NCBI RefSeq assembly: GCF_900639875.1
Contig: NZ_CAAAIA010000008.1
Location: 89,859 to 153,858 of the forward strand
Reading direction: 5' to 3'
Origin: Legionella impletisoli
GTDB lineage: Bacteria; Pseudomonadota; Gammaproteobacteria; Legionellales; Legionellaceae
Length of the DNA stretch: 64,000 nucleotides
The notes under the pieces: generated by a model
Told to the model about the DNA's origin: nothing
The model's input: the letters and a program-made list of their open reading frames with translations, nothing else
The model's database searches: none
Part shown: positions 41,275 to 49,544 of the stretch, one piece after another
How the letters are laid out: each line of letters starts with the position of its first letter
How positions within the stretch are numbered: position 1 is the stretch's first letter
Position numbers and translations under genes: made by a program

Positions 41275-42715
41275 AAATAATGCACAAATCAATTCCCTGC
41301 TGGAGCGGGAATATCAACACGGTTTTGTTACCGATATTGAAGTCGAAACGTTTCCTCCTGGCTTGGATGAAGACGTTATCCGCCGTCTTTCTGCAATTAA
41401 AGGTGAGCCTGAATTTTTACTGGAATGGCGCCTTAAAGCTTTTCGTCACTGGCAAACAATGAAGCATCCAGCATGGTCTAGTGTTCATTATCCTCCTGTG
41501 GATTATCAGGCCATTTCTTATTATTCAGCACCTAAAAGCAAAAAAGATGGTCCTAAAAGCCTTGATGAAGTAGATCCAGAGCTATTACGCACCTATGAAA
41601 AACTAGGTATTCCTTTGCGTGAACAGGAAATGTTAGCAGGGGTTGCTGTGGATGCCGTGTTTGATAGCGTTTCTGTCGCGACCACGTTTAAAGAAAAACT
41701 AGCTGAAAAAGGCGTTATCTTTTCCCCTCTTTCCGAAGCGGTTAAAACGCACCCTGATCTGGTACGTCAGTATTTGGGTTCTGTGGTTTCTTATCGCGAT
41801 AATTTTTATGCGGCCTTAAATTCCGCAGTTTTTAGCGATGGCTCTTTTGTGTATATCCCGAAAGGGGTGCGCTGTCCTATGGAATTATCCACCTATTTTC
41901 GAATTAATGCAGCCTCTACAGGCCAGTTTGAACGAACCCTCATAGTGGCAGATTGTGATAGTTATGTGTCATACCTAGAAGGGTGTACAGCACCCATGCG
42001 CGATGAAAACCAATTGCATGCAGCCGTCGTTGAACTCGTAGCACTTGATGGCGCACAGATTAAATATTCCACCGTACAGAATTGGTATCCAGGTGATAAA
42101 GAAGGCAAGGGTGGAATTTACAACTTTGTTACTAAACGTGGGGCTTGTCGTGGAAAACGTTCCAAAATATCTTGGACTCAAATTGAAACAGGATCCGCTA
42201 TTACCTGGAAATATCCTAGCGTCATCTTGCAAGGCGATGAATCGGTTGGGGAGTTTTACTCCGTTGCGGTGACGAATAATTTCCAGCAGGCCGATACAGG
42301 TACTAAGATGATTCATATCGGCAAAAATACGCGTTCTACAATTATTTCAAAAGGCATTAGCGCGGGTCGCTCCCATAATGCCTATCGAGGGTTAGTGCGC
42401 ATCGCTCCCACAGCAACCAATGCACGTAATTATACACAGTGTGATTCGATGCTAATGGGCAGTGACTGTTCGGCGCATACCTTTCCTTATATTGAAGTAA
42501 AAAATCCATCAGCTCAGGTTGAACACGAAGCCACTACCTCAAAAATCAGTGAGGATCAGTTGTTTTATTGTCAACAGCGTGGAATTGATACCGAAGATGC
42601 GGTATCGATGATCGTCAATGGCTTTTGCAAACAGGTTTTAAAAGAATTACCGATGGAATTTGCAGTAGAAGCCACAAAGTTATTAGGTATTAGTTTGGAA
42701 GGGGCAGTAGGTTAA
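41267..42715 (+). CDS. sufB: Fe-S cluster assembly scaffold SufB
   Basis: Scaffold subunit of the SufBC2D complex on which iron-sulfur clusters are built. At 482 residues it is full length, with the conserved [19 protein letters not shown] region, the beta-helix core and the C-terminal [21 protein letters not shown]. Conserved cysteines include the [14 protein letters not shown] segment (near 288-301) and the [11 protein letters not shown] segment. The GTG start follows GGAG and overlaps the regulator by eight bases. Confidence 0.98.
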   Translation: MAKNNAQINSLLEREYQHGFVTDIEVETFPPGLDEDVIRRLSAIKGEPEFLLEWRLKAFRHWQTMKHPAWSSVHYPPVDYQAISYYSAPKSKKDGPKSLDEVDPELLRTYEKLGIPLREQEMLAGVAVDAVFDSVSVATTFKEKLAEKGVIFSPLSEAVKTHPDLVRQYLGSVVSYRDNFYAALNSAVFSDGSFVYIPKGVRCPMELSTYFRINAASTGQFERTLIVADCDSYVSYLEGCTAPMRDENQLHAAVVELVALDGAQIKYSTVQNWYPGDKEGKGGIYNFVTKRGACRGKRSKISWTQIETGSAITWKYPSVILQGDESVGEFYSVAVTNNFQQADTGTKMIHIGKNTRSTIISKGISAGRSHNAYRGLVRIAPTATNARNYTQCDSMLMGSDCSAHTFPYIEVKNPSAQVEHEATTSKISEDQLFYCQQRGIDTEDAVSMIVNGFCKQVLKELPMEFAVEATKLLGISLEGAVG

Positions 42716-43467
42716 TGTTATCAATCAAACAGTTAAATGTAGCGGTAAACGATCAGCCAATTTTAAAAGGAATTAATCTTAACGTAGAGGCTGGAGAAGT
42801 GCACGCCATTATGGGGCCCAATGGTTCGGGTAAGAGCACCTTATCGAAAGTGCTAGCTGGCCATCCCGCTTATGAGGTACAAAGCGGTGAAATTCTTTAT
42901 CAAGGTAACGATTTATTGCCTCTGGACCCAGCAGAGCGCGCTCAAGCAGGAATTTTTTTGTCGTTTCAGTATCCTGTCGAAATTCCTGGCGTCACGAATA
43001 TTAATTTCTTAAAAGCATCCGTCAATGCTGTTCGTAAAGGACAGGGTAAAAAGCCCATGGATGCAATTGAATTTTTAAGTTATATCCGTTCTAAATGTCA
43101 GTTATTGGATATGGATGAGAGCTTTTTATACCGTAGCATCAATGAAGGATTTTCTGGCGGTGAAAAAAAGCGTAATGAAATTTTGCAAATGGCGGCCTTA
43201 GAACCGAAGCTTGCCGTGCTCGATGAAACCGACTCTGGCCTTGATATTGACGCGTTACGAGTCATCTCCGAGGGAGTGAATGCGATGCGAAGTAAAGATC
43301 GCTCCATCATTTTAGTGACGCATTATCAAAGACTCTTAAATTATATTGAGCCGGATTATATTCACGTTTTAGCCAATGGCCGGATCATTAAATCAGGTGA
43401 TAAATCATTAGCATTAGAACTTGAAGATAAAGGCTATAGCTGGCTTGAGGAGACGGAGCAGGCATGA
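42715..43467 (+). CDS. sufC: Fe-S cluster assembly ATPase SufC
   Basis: ABC-type ATPase that drives conformational change in SufBC2D. The 250-residue protein has Walker [10 protein letters not shown] (about 35-43), the SufC-specific Q-loop region [10 protein letters not shown], the signature [14 protein letters not shown] (about 146-159) and Walker [13 protein letters not shown] (about 166-177). Its start overlaps the sufB stop by one base and its end overlaps sufD by four. Confidence 0.98.
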   Translation: MLSIKQLNVAVNDQPILKGINLNVEAGEVHAIMGPNGSGKSTLSKVLAGHPAYEVQSGEILYQGNDLLPLDPAERAQAGIFLSFQYPVEIPGVTNINFLKASVNAVRKGQGKKPMDAIEFLSYIRSKCQLLDMDESFLYRSINEGFSGGEKKRNEILQMAALEPKLAVLDETDSGLDIDALRVISEGVNAMRSKDRSIILVTHYQRLLNYIEPDYIHVLANGRIIKSGDKSLALELEDKGYSWLEETEQA

Positions 43468-44732
43468 GCGAACGGTTAGAGTTCTATCAAGAAGAAGCGA
43501 AGTCAGAACGTTCGACTAACCCCTGGCTTGCAATGTTGCAAGACAGCGCATTGGCTGATTTTTCACGCATCGGATTTCCTACTCGCCATCATGAAGAGTG
43601 GAAATATACGGCACTCGATTCGTTTCTAAAGCAGGAGTTTAAGGTGGCAAAATCCCTTAAACAACCTTTAGAACCCATCGAACAAGATATTCCAGCCGAT
43701 TTAACTGTGAATATTGTGAATGGTGAACTATTCGGCCTTGAATCTTTGCGAGCGAAACTTCCAGCAGGAGTGATTATTAAGCCTTTAGTTCAGGCATTAA
43801 CCGAACACCAGGATAAAATCGAACCCTATTTAGGGAAAATTTTGCCTCATGAGCATGCATTTCAAGCCCTCAATACGGCCATCATGCAAAGTGGTTTATT
43901 TATTTATGTGCCTCAGGGAATAAATGTGGATGAAACCCTTTTAATCACTCAGGCTCAGCGGGTAGAAGAACAAGCGGTTTATCTTCGTCATCTCATCGTG
44001 GTTGAAAGCGATAGTTCTATTAGCATCATTGAAGATTATCAAGGTTGTGAGGAGGTGAGTTACTTCACGAATACGATGACTGAACTTGTTGCGGGTCAAA
44101 ACGCCCACGTTAAACATTATAAAATTCAGCGTGAAGGGAAGAAGGCTTATCATATTGGCCATTTAGCTGTACTACAGAATGAAAATAGTCGTGTAGATAG
44201 CCATTCTTTCAGTATTGGTGGAAAACTCGTTCGAAGCGATGTGACCGTTCGTTTGGATGCTTTTGGCGCTCGCTGTTTGATGAATGGTATTTATGCACCC
44301 GGTGAGGGACAGCATATCGATCATCATACATTGGTTGAACATCGCGTAGCGGATTGTCAAAGTGAACAGGATTATAAAGGGATCTTATCTCAGCATTCTC
44401 GTGCTGTGTTTAATGGCAAGGTTAATGTAGCCAAAGATGCTCAACGAACGGTTGCCAAGCAGCAAAACAAAAATATTTTATTGTCAGCCAATGCAGAGGT
44501 AGATACTAAACCACAACTGGAAATTTTTGCCGATGACGTGGTGTGCACGCATGGTGCGACGGTTGGGCAGTTAGATGAAGACGCATTATTTTACTTGGCT
44601 ACTCGTGGTATAGAGCGGGCTGAGGCCAGTCGTTATTTAATCCATGCGTTTGCCGCCGAAAATCTAGAGGCTGTGGACAAGCCTAAATTGGCTCTGTGGA
44701 TGAAAAACCGTTTAACACAGCAATTAGGATGA
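43464..44732 (+). CDS. sufD: Fe-S cluster assembly protein SufD
   Basis: Beta-helix partner of SufB in SufBC2D, needed for iron acquisition during cluster building. The 422-residue protein has the N-terminal helical part with [11 protein letters not shown] (about 41-51), the central helix with repeated beta strands, and the conserved C-terminal [22 protein letters not shown] (two copies of the family histidine/glycine pattern; about 355-380). It overlaps sufC by four bases and is four bases ahead of sufS. Confidence 0.97.
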   Translation: MSERLEFYQEEAKSERSTNPWLAMLQDSALADFSRIGFPTRHHEEWKYTALDSFLKQEFKVAKSLKQPLEPIEQDIPADLTVNIVNGELFGLESLRAKLPAGVIIKPLVQALTEHQDKIEPYLGKILPHEHAFQALNTAIMQSGLFIYVPQGINVDETLLITQAQRVEEQAVYLRHLIVVESDSSISIIEDYQGCEEVSYFTNTMTELVAGQNAHVKHYKIQREGKKAYHIGHLAVLQNENSRVDSHSFSIGGKLVRSDVTVRLDAFGARCLMNGIYAPGEGQHIDHHTLVEHRVADCQSEQDYKGILSQHSRAVFNGKVNVAKDAQRTVAKQQNKNILLSANAEVDTKPQLEIFADDVVCTHGATVGQLDEDALFYLATRGIERAEASRYLIHAFAAENLEAVDKPKLALWMKNRLTQQLG

Positions 44733-44736
44733 AGCG

Positions 44737-45972
44737 ATGACGGAACAAACGACAACATTTAACGTAGAAAAAATCCGACGTGATTTTCCAACGTTGCATC
44801 AAGAGATTAATGGCAGTCCATTAATTTATCTTGATAACGCAGCAACGACTCAAAAACCCAAAGCCGTGATTGATGCGATTTCTAATTTTTATACGCATGA
44901 TAATTCGAATGTGCATCGCAGCGTTCATTCTTTAAGTGTGCGTGCTACCCAACAATTTGAATCAGCACGCGATAAAATCAGACGATTTATTGGCGCAAAA
45001 CACGCGCATGAGTGTGTTTTTGTACGTGGTACCACCGAAGCTATCAATTTAGTCGCACAAAGCTTTGTTGCTCCACGAATTGAGCCTGGTGAAGAAATTT
45101 TAATCACCTATATGGAGCATCATTCCAACATTGTTCCCTGGCAGATGGTATGTAAAAAAACCGGTGCCGTTTTGCAAGTAGCACCTATTTCCTTAGAGGG
45201 TGAAGTGTTGTTGGATGAGTTTGAAAAAAAATTATCAGCTAACACAAAATTTGTGGCGATCAACTATGCATCTAATGCGTTGGGGACTATCAATCCAGTC
45301 AAGCAAATGATTGAAATGGCGCATGCTCATGGTGCGCTTGTGCTTCTCGATGGCGCTCAGGCTACAGCGCATCTTCCCGTCGATGTTTTGGCTCTGGATT
45401 GTGATTTTTATGCTTTTTCAGGTCATAAAATGTACGGCCCAACCGGAATTGGCGTCTTATGGGCAAAAGAACATTTGCTAAATGATATGGCTCCTTATCA
45501 AGGGGGTGGCGAAATGATTAACTACGTGACCTTCGCTTCCACCGATTACGCTCCATTACCGTATAAATTTGAAGCCGGTACACCCAATATTGCGGGTGCC
45601 ATTGGATTAGGGGCAGCGATTGATTATTTGTGGTCGCTTGATATGGATGCGGTTGTCGCTTATGAGAAGAAATTATTGGATTACGCAACCGATGCCGTTC
45701 GTTCGGTTAAAGGATTTAATTTAATTGGTACGGCCAGCGATAAAGTACCCATTGTGTCTTTCGTGCATGGGACTATTCATTCTCATGATATTGGGACAAT
45801 TATGGATAATGAAGGCATTGCCATTCGTAGTGGTCATCATTGTGCCATGCCCTTGATGGAATTTTATGATGTACCTGCGACTACCCGTATTTCGATGTCT
45901 TTTTACAACACGAAGCATGAAATTGATCAATGCGTTAAAGCATTGCATCGAGTTAAAGAGGTATTTGGTTAA
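44737..45972 (+). CDS. sufS: cysteine desulfurase SufS
   Basis: PLP enzyme that takes sulfur from cysteine as a persulfide for cluster assembly. The 411-residue group II desulfurase has YLDNAATTQKP near the start, the PLP lysine in SGHKMYG (Lys231) and the persulfide cysteine in RSGHHCAMP (Cys369) on the short group II loop. SufU, encoded next, is its expected sulfur acceptor; sufE is absent from the cluster. Confidence 0.98.
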   Translation: MTEQTTTFNVEKIRRDFPTLHQEINGSPLIYLDNAATTQKPKAVIDAISNFYTHDNSNVHRSVHSLSVRATQQFESARDKIRRFIGAKHAHECVFVRGTTEAINLVAQSFVAPRIEPGEEILITYMEHHSNIVPWQMVCKKTGAVLQVAPISLEGEVLLDEFEKKLSANTKFVAINYASNALGTINPVKQMIEMAHAHGALVLLDGAQATAHLPVDVLALDCDFYAFSGHKMYGPTGIGVLWAKEHLLNDMAPYQGGGEMINYVTFASTDYAPLPYKFEAGTPNIAGAIGLGAAIDYLWSLDMDAVVAYEKKLLDYATDAVRSVKGFNLIGTASDKVPIVSFVHGTIHSHDIGTIMDNEGIAIRSGHHCAMPLMEFYDVPATTRISMSFYNTKHEIDQCVKALHRVKEVFG

Positions 45973-46415
45973 TGGATTTACGAGAACTTTATCAAGAGAT
46001 CATTATTGATCATAACCGTAACCCAAGAAATCACCATGAGATGGAGAATCCCACTTGCCAAGCAAAAGGATACAACCCACTTTGTGGTGATAAATTAACC
46101 GTTTATATTCATCTCGAAAACGAGGTAATCACCGATATTAGTTTTCTTGGATGCGGGTGCGCCATTTCGCAAGCTTCCGCGTCGTTAATGACGGAAGTAT
46201 TGCGGGGTAAAACAATCAAAGAAGCGCACGAACTGTTTAAACGTTTTCATCATATGTTGACGGTGGAAGATGATCCTTCTCCTGAAACGTTGGATAAATT
46301 AGCCGTAATGGCGGGTGTACGTACTTTTCCTGCTCGTGTAAAGTGCGCAACGCTTGCTTGGCATACGGTCGAAAGCGCCTTAAAGGATGAGAAGGCTACA
46401 GTTTCAACGGAGTAA
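45972..46415 (+). CDS. sufU: SufU-type sulfur acceptor
   Basis: Zinc-dependent sulfurtransferase that accepts the persulfide from SufS. The 147-residue protein has the IscU/SufU fold with Cys38 and Asp40 (NPLCGD), Cys63 (GCGCAIS) and a third cysteine near 125 (RVKCATL). The insertion between the second and third cysteines (about 85-108) is the mark of SufU rather than IscU. It overlaps sufS by one base. SufU is typical of Gram-positive bacteria, but SUF clusters of this kind also occur in Legionella relatives. Confidence 0.93.
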   Translation: MDLRELYQEIIIDHNRNPRNHHEMENPTCQAKGYNPLCGDKLTVYIHLENEVITDISFLGCGCAISQASASLMTEVLRGKTIKEAHELFKRFHHMLTVEDDPSPETLDKLAVMAGVRTFPARVKCATLAWHTVESALKDEKATVSTE

Positions 46416-46418
46416 GCC

Positions 46419-46757
46419 ATGTTAGGGTTTAAAAAAAAGCAGGATAAAAAAGAAGCACTTGAAGCCGCTGTTGTTTCCGCGCTTAAAACGGTATTTGATC
46501 CTGAAATTCCAGTAAATATTTATGATCTTGGTTTAATCTATGATGTGAAAATCGATGAAGAAAACCAGGTTCACATTCAAATGACGCTCACCTCTCCAGG
46601 ATGTCCTGTAGCTCAAACCTTCCCTGGCACCGTTGAACAAGCGGTCAATCAAGTAGAAGCGGTGAGTGATTGCACGGTCGAGCTGGTCTGGGATCCGCCA
46701 TGGACGCAAGACCGCATGAGTGAAGCAGCACGACTAGAGCTAGGAATGTTTTATTAA
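46419..46757 (+). CDS. sufT: SufT/MIP18-family (DUF59) Fe-S maturation protein
   Basis: Small factor that helps load iron-sulfur clusters onto target proteins. The 112-residue protein has the DUF59 signature VFDPEIPVNIYDLGLIYDV (about 26-44), TSPGCPVAQ with the reactive cysteine (near 63-71) and the closing WDPPWTQDRMSEAARLELG. It begins three bases after sufU and ends at the base before epmA, so the three are surely cotranscribed. Confidence 0.93.
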   Translation: MLGFKKKQDKKEALEAAVVSALKTVFDPEIPVNIYDLGLIYDVKIDEENQVHIQMTLTSPGCPVAQTFPGTVEQAVNQVEAVSDCTVELVWDPPWTQDRMSEAARLELGMFY

Positions 46758-47729
46758 ATGGCTCAAGATCTAATTCAGGATATCCCTCTTTGGAAACCCT
46801 CTGCTACGCTTGAAATGTTACAAAAACGTGCTCTAGTGATGGCTAAAATCCGTCAGTTTTTTAACCAGCGGGGTTATCTCGAAGTTGAAACGCCAATCCT
46901 TGGGCACTATGGGGTAACGGATGTATACCTTTCCAATATTCAGGCTTATTTTCGTGGCAAGCCGTACTCTTTGCAAACTTCACCTGAATATCATATGAAA
47001 CGGTTATTGGCTGCTGGGAGTGGTCCTATCTATCAATTGGCGCGCGTATTTCGTGATGATGAGCTTGGACGTTGGCATAATCCAGAGTTTACGCTTTTGG
47101 AATGGTATCAACTCGGAATTAATCATCATGAGCTGATGGAAGAAATGGATGCGTTTTTACAATCCATTTTAAACTGTAGCTCCATGCGAAAAATGACGTA
47201 CCGAGATGCATTTAAGAATGCTTGTGGTTTAGATCCGTTTGAAGCAAATCTTGAAGATTTTCAACATTACTTGGCTCACGAGAACTTGGGAACGGTGTTA
47301 GAGGTTGATGAAACGGATAGAGATCAGTATTTATTTTTACTAATGAGTCATCGTGTAGAACCTTACCTCGCTCAATTGCATCAACCGATTGCGCTTTATG
47401 ATTTCCCAGCTTCTCAAGCATCTTTAGCAAAAGTCAATGCTGAGGTTGCCGAGCGGTTTGAAATTTACTTTAAAGGCGTGGAGCTTGCGAATGGGTTTCA
47501 TGAGTTAGTGGATGCCGAGTCGCAACGCCTACGATTTGAAGAAGACCGAGCAAAACGAAAGGCATTGGGTTTAAGCCTGCCAAAACCTGATCCGAATTTA
47601 TTAGCCGCTTTAGAATCTGGTTTGCCAGCATGCAGTGGGGTGGCTTTAGGGGTTGATCGCTTATTGGCTTTATTGCTTGAGGAACCTGCGATATCAAACG
47701 TGTTAGCATTTGATATCGCAAGAGCTTAA
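46758..47729 (+). CDS. epmA: elongation factor P--(R)-beta-lysine ligase
   Basis: Truncated class II lysyl-tRNA synthetase-like enzyme (GenX/PoxA) that attaches (R)-beta-lysine to EF-P, helping translation of polyproline. The 323-residue protein lacks the tRNA-binding domain and keeps class II motif 1 (YLEVETPIL), motif 2 (ARVFRDDELGRWHNPEFTLLEWY, about 96-118) and motif 3 (SGVALGVDRLLALLL near 298-312). Its start abuts the sufT stop. EpmB, its beta-lysine-producing partner, is a radical-SAM Fe-S enzyme, which may explain the pairing with SUF genes. Confidence 0.95.
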   Translation: MAQDLIQDIPLWKPSATLEMLQKRALVMAKIRQFFNQRGYLEVETPILGHYGVTDVYLSNIQAYFRGKPYSLQTSPEYHMKRLLAAGSGPIYQLARVFRDDELGRWHNPEFTLLEWYQLGINHHELMEEMDAFLQSILNCSSMRKMTYRDAFKNACGLDPFEANLEDFQHYLAHENLGTVLEVDETDRDQYLFLLMSHRVEPYLAQLHQPIALYDFPASQASLAKVNAEVAERFEIYFKGVELANGFHELVDAESQRLRFEEDRAKRKALGLSLPKPDPNLLAALESGLPACSGVALGVDRLLALLLEEPAISNVLAFDIARA

Positions 47730-48544
47730 CCCATAGGGGGTCGAGACAAAGAAAGAGGCGTTTTTTTAGATTCTGAAGGCGTTTCTGATTGAGAAGCACT
47801 TCCAGATTGAGATGGTAGAGAACTAAATGATGGCGGGCAAAAAAGACTTAAGCCAGCATCTAAGGAAAAAGGACTAACGCTTCTCATCTTTTGTGCTCTT
47901 GGGTCATCTGGCTCAACGCGGCGGTGAGGGGCTTCATAAGGACACGTTTTAATAACGGTAGGTTGCAGAGAAAACGCTTCGAGTTTCTCAGAAAAGGACA
48001 ACCTTACCCATTGCCGTACATCATCCAGTGTGAATCGGTGTTGGACAATCGGAGCAGCGGATTCAATACAAAGCTCATCTGCAAGTCGAATAGTTGTTGA
48101 ACTAAGCTCCAGATTATGAATTAACACAGCCAATGCCCATTGAATGGATTGAAAAGGTGGTTGAAAATCGCCGCTTTTATTATTGATCGCTTCAATCGTT
48201 GTAAAATCTCGGGAAAATTGAATGTTTCCAGCTGCAAAACAGGTGGCCTCTTCTCGTTTTTCACCAGTCATTTGATAATGGGCTGGTACTTCACTTCCGG
48301 GAAATCCTTCCAATCCAAACCATAAATTAAACTTTGTATCGAGCAAATAGCGAATTTTATAATCGTCCTCATCATCGTCTTGCGTTTTTCCTTTAAGTAC
48401 TGTGAGAAGCTCATGAAGTTGTGCAAGAGGATAGATCTGAAGGGTAACATCTTTCCGCAACGCTCTTGAACCAGGTTTTGTATGAATGACTTCTGGCGTT
48501 TGACCTAATTCGCCAAACAATTCACTAAGGGTTGATTTGGTCAT
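47726..48544 (-). CDS. hypothetical protein, possible secreted effector
   Basis: A 272-residue protein with no domain I can name with certainty. It has no signal peptide or membrane helix. Residues about 105-160 read as a strand-loop-strand module (FAAGNIQFS, then INNKSGDFQPPF, then WALAVLI) resembling the short SGHY/SGDF-P motifs seen in several secreted or effector-like proteins of intracellular bacteria. The last 50 residues are rich in Ser and Pro (LPSQSGSASQSETPSES) and look disordered. Its stop overlaps the end of convergent epmA by four bases. An effector role is only an inference. Confidence 0.6.
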   Translation of the reverse strand: MTKSTLSELFGELGQTPEVIHTKPGSRALRKDVTLQIYPLAQLHELLTVLKGKTQDDDEDDYKIRYLLDTKFNLWFGLEGFPGSEVPAHYQMTGEKREEATCFAAGNIQFSRDFTTIEAINNKSGDFQPPFQSIQWALAVLIHNLELSSTTIRLADELCIESAAPIVQHRFTLDDVRQWVRLSFSEKLEAFSLQPTVIKTCPYEAPHRRVEPDDPRAQKMRSVSPFSLDAGLSLFCPPSFSSLPSQSGSASQSETPSESKKTPLSLSRPPMG

Positions 48545-48623
48545 GATAGAGTCTAGATGTAAAAAGTTAGATCATACCAGATTTATACTGAAAAGGATAG
48601 ACGTTAAGTCGCAGAGCTAGGAG

Positions 48624-49544
48624 TTAATGAGGGTATTCTTCTTCTAGCGCTTGTTGAATGGTCGGGTATTTAAATTCAAAGCCTGCTTCAAGCAGGCGTT
48701 TTGGTACGACTCGTTGTCCGCGATTAATTAAGTATTCACCCATTTCTCCAAAAAGCGTGCGAATGACGAAAGCGGGTGTTTTTAAAAAAAGCGGTCGATG
48801 TAAAACATGGGCGAACGTTTTAGCAAATTCCCGCTGAGATACGGGATTAGGGGAGGTTAGGTTAAAAGGGCCCACTAAATTAGGATTATTTAATAAAAAA
48901 TGATAACCGCGAACAACATCATCTATATGCACCCAAGAAATAACTTGTTTACCATCGCTGATAATGCTTCCTAGGCCTAATTTGAATGTGGGAGCGAGTT
49001 TTCCGAGCATCCCATTTCCTTGCTTTAATACAACACCAAAGCGAGTGATGGTTACGGGCATTCCGTATTGAATAGCAGGTTCCAGAGATTGCTGCCATAA
49101 AATTCCCACTTCACTTAAAAAATCGATGGGTTTATCAAAAGGAATGGGCGTTTCTTCATCAAACGTTTTTAGATCATCTCCTTCTTGCGCCCCATAAATA
49201 CCAACGGCGTTCGCTGAGTAAAAATGCGGTTTTGCCTGGGATTCAATAAGCCAGTTTATTAATAATGCATTGGTGTTAACCCGCGAATCAATAATCAATT
49301 GTTTTGTATTTTCAGTCCACCTTGAGTCGGCAATATTATGTCCAGCTAGATTGATTACTGCATCAAAAGAAAGAGCATCTAATGTGGCGAGTTCATCCCA
49401 AGTGCAAGGGGTGACACGATCCCCAAATGTTTGGGTTACGTGATTTTTTTGGCGAGTCAAAACGGTAATCTCATGAGTTGGCAATAAGGAGTTAACAAGT
49501 TCGGTTCCAATTAATCCAGTACCACCAGCGATTAAAATGTTCAT
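48624..49544 (-). CDS. TIGR01777 family epimerase-like SDR
   Basis: A 306-residue atypical SDR of the TIGR01777/YfcH family, related to cell-division inhibitor SulA-annotated homologues but not to SulA itself. It has the cofactor motif GGTGLIGTEL (about 7-16), VINLAGHNIADSRW (near 79-92), the SANAVGIYG segment with the catalytic-site tyrosine (about 116-124) and a C-terminal DUF1731-like part with GQRVVPKRLLEAGFEFKYP. The ATG at 49544 overlaps the nuclease stop by four bases. Confidence 0.9.
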   Translation of the reverse strand: MNILIAGGTGLIGTELVNSLLPTHEITVLTRQKNHVTQTFGDRVTPCTWDELATLDALSFDAVINLAGHNIADSRWTENTKQLIIDSRVNTNALLINWLIESQAKPHFYSANAVGIYGAQEGDDLKTFDEETPIPFDKPIDFLSEVGILWQQSLEPAIQYGMPVTITRFGVVLKQGNGMLGKLAPTFKLGLGSIISDGKQVISWVHIDDVVRGYHFLLNNPNLVGPFNLTSPNPVSQREFAKTFAHVLHRPLFLKTPAFVIRTLFGEMGEYLINRGQRVVPKRLLEAGFEFKYPTIQQALEEEYPH

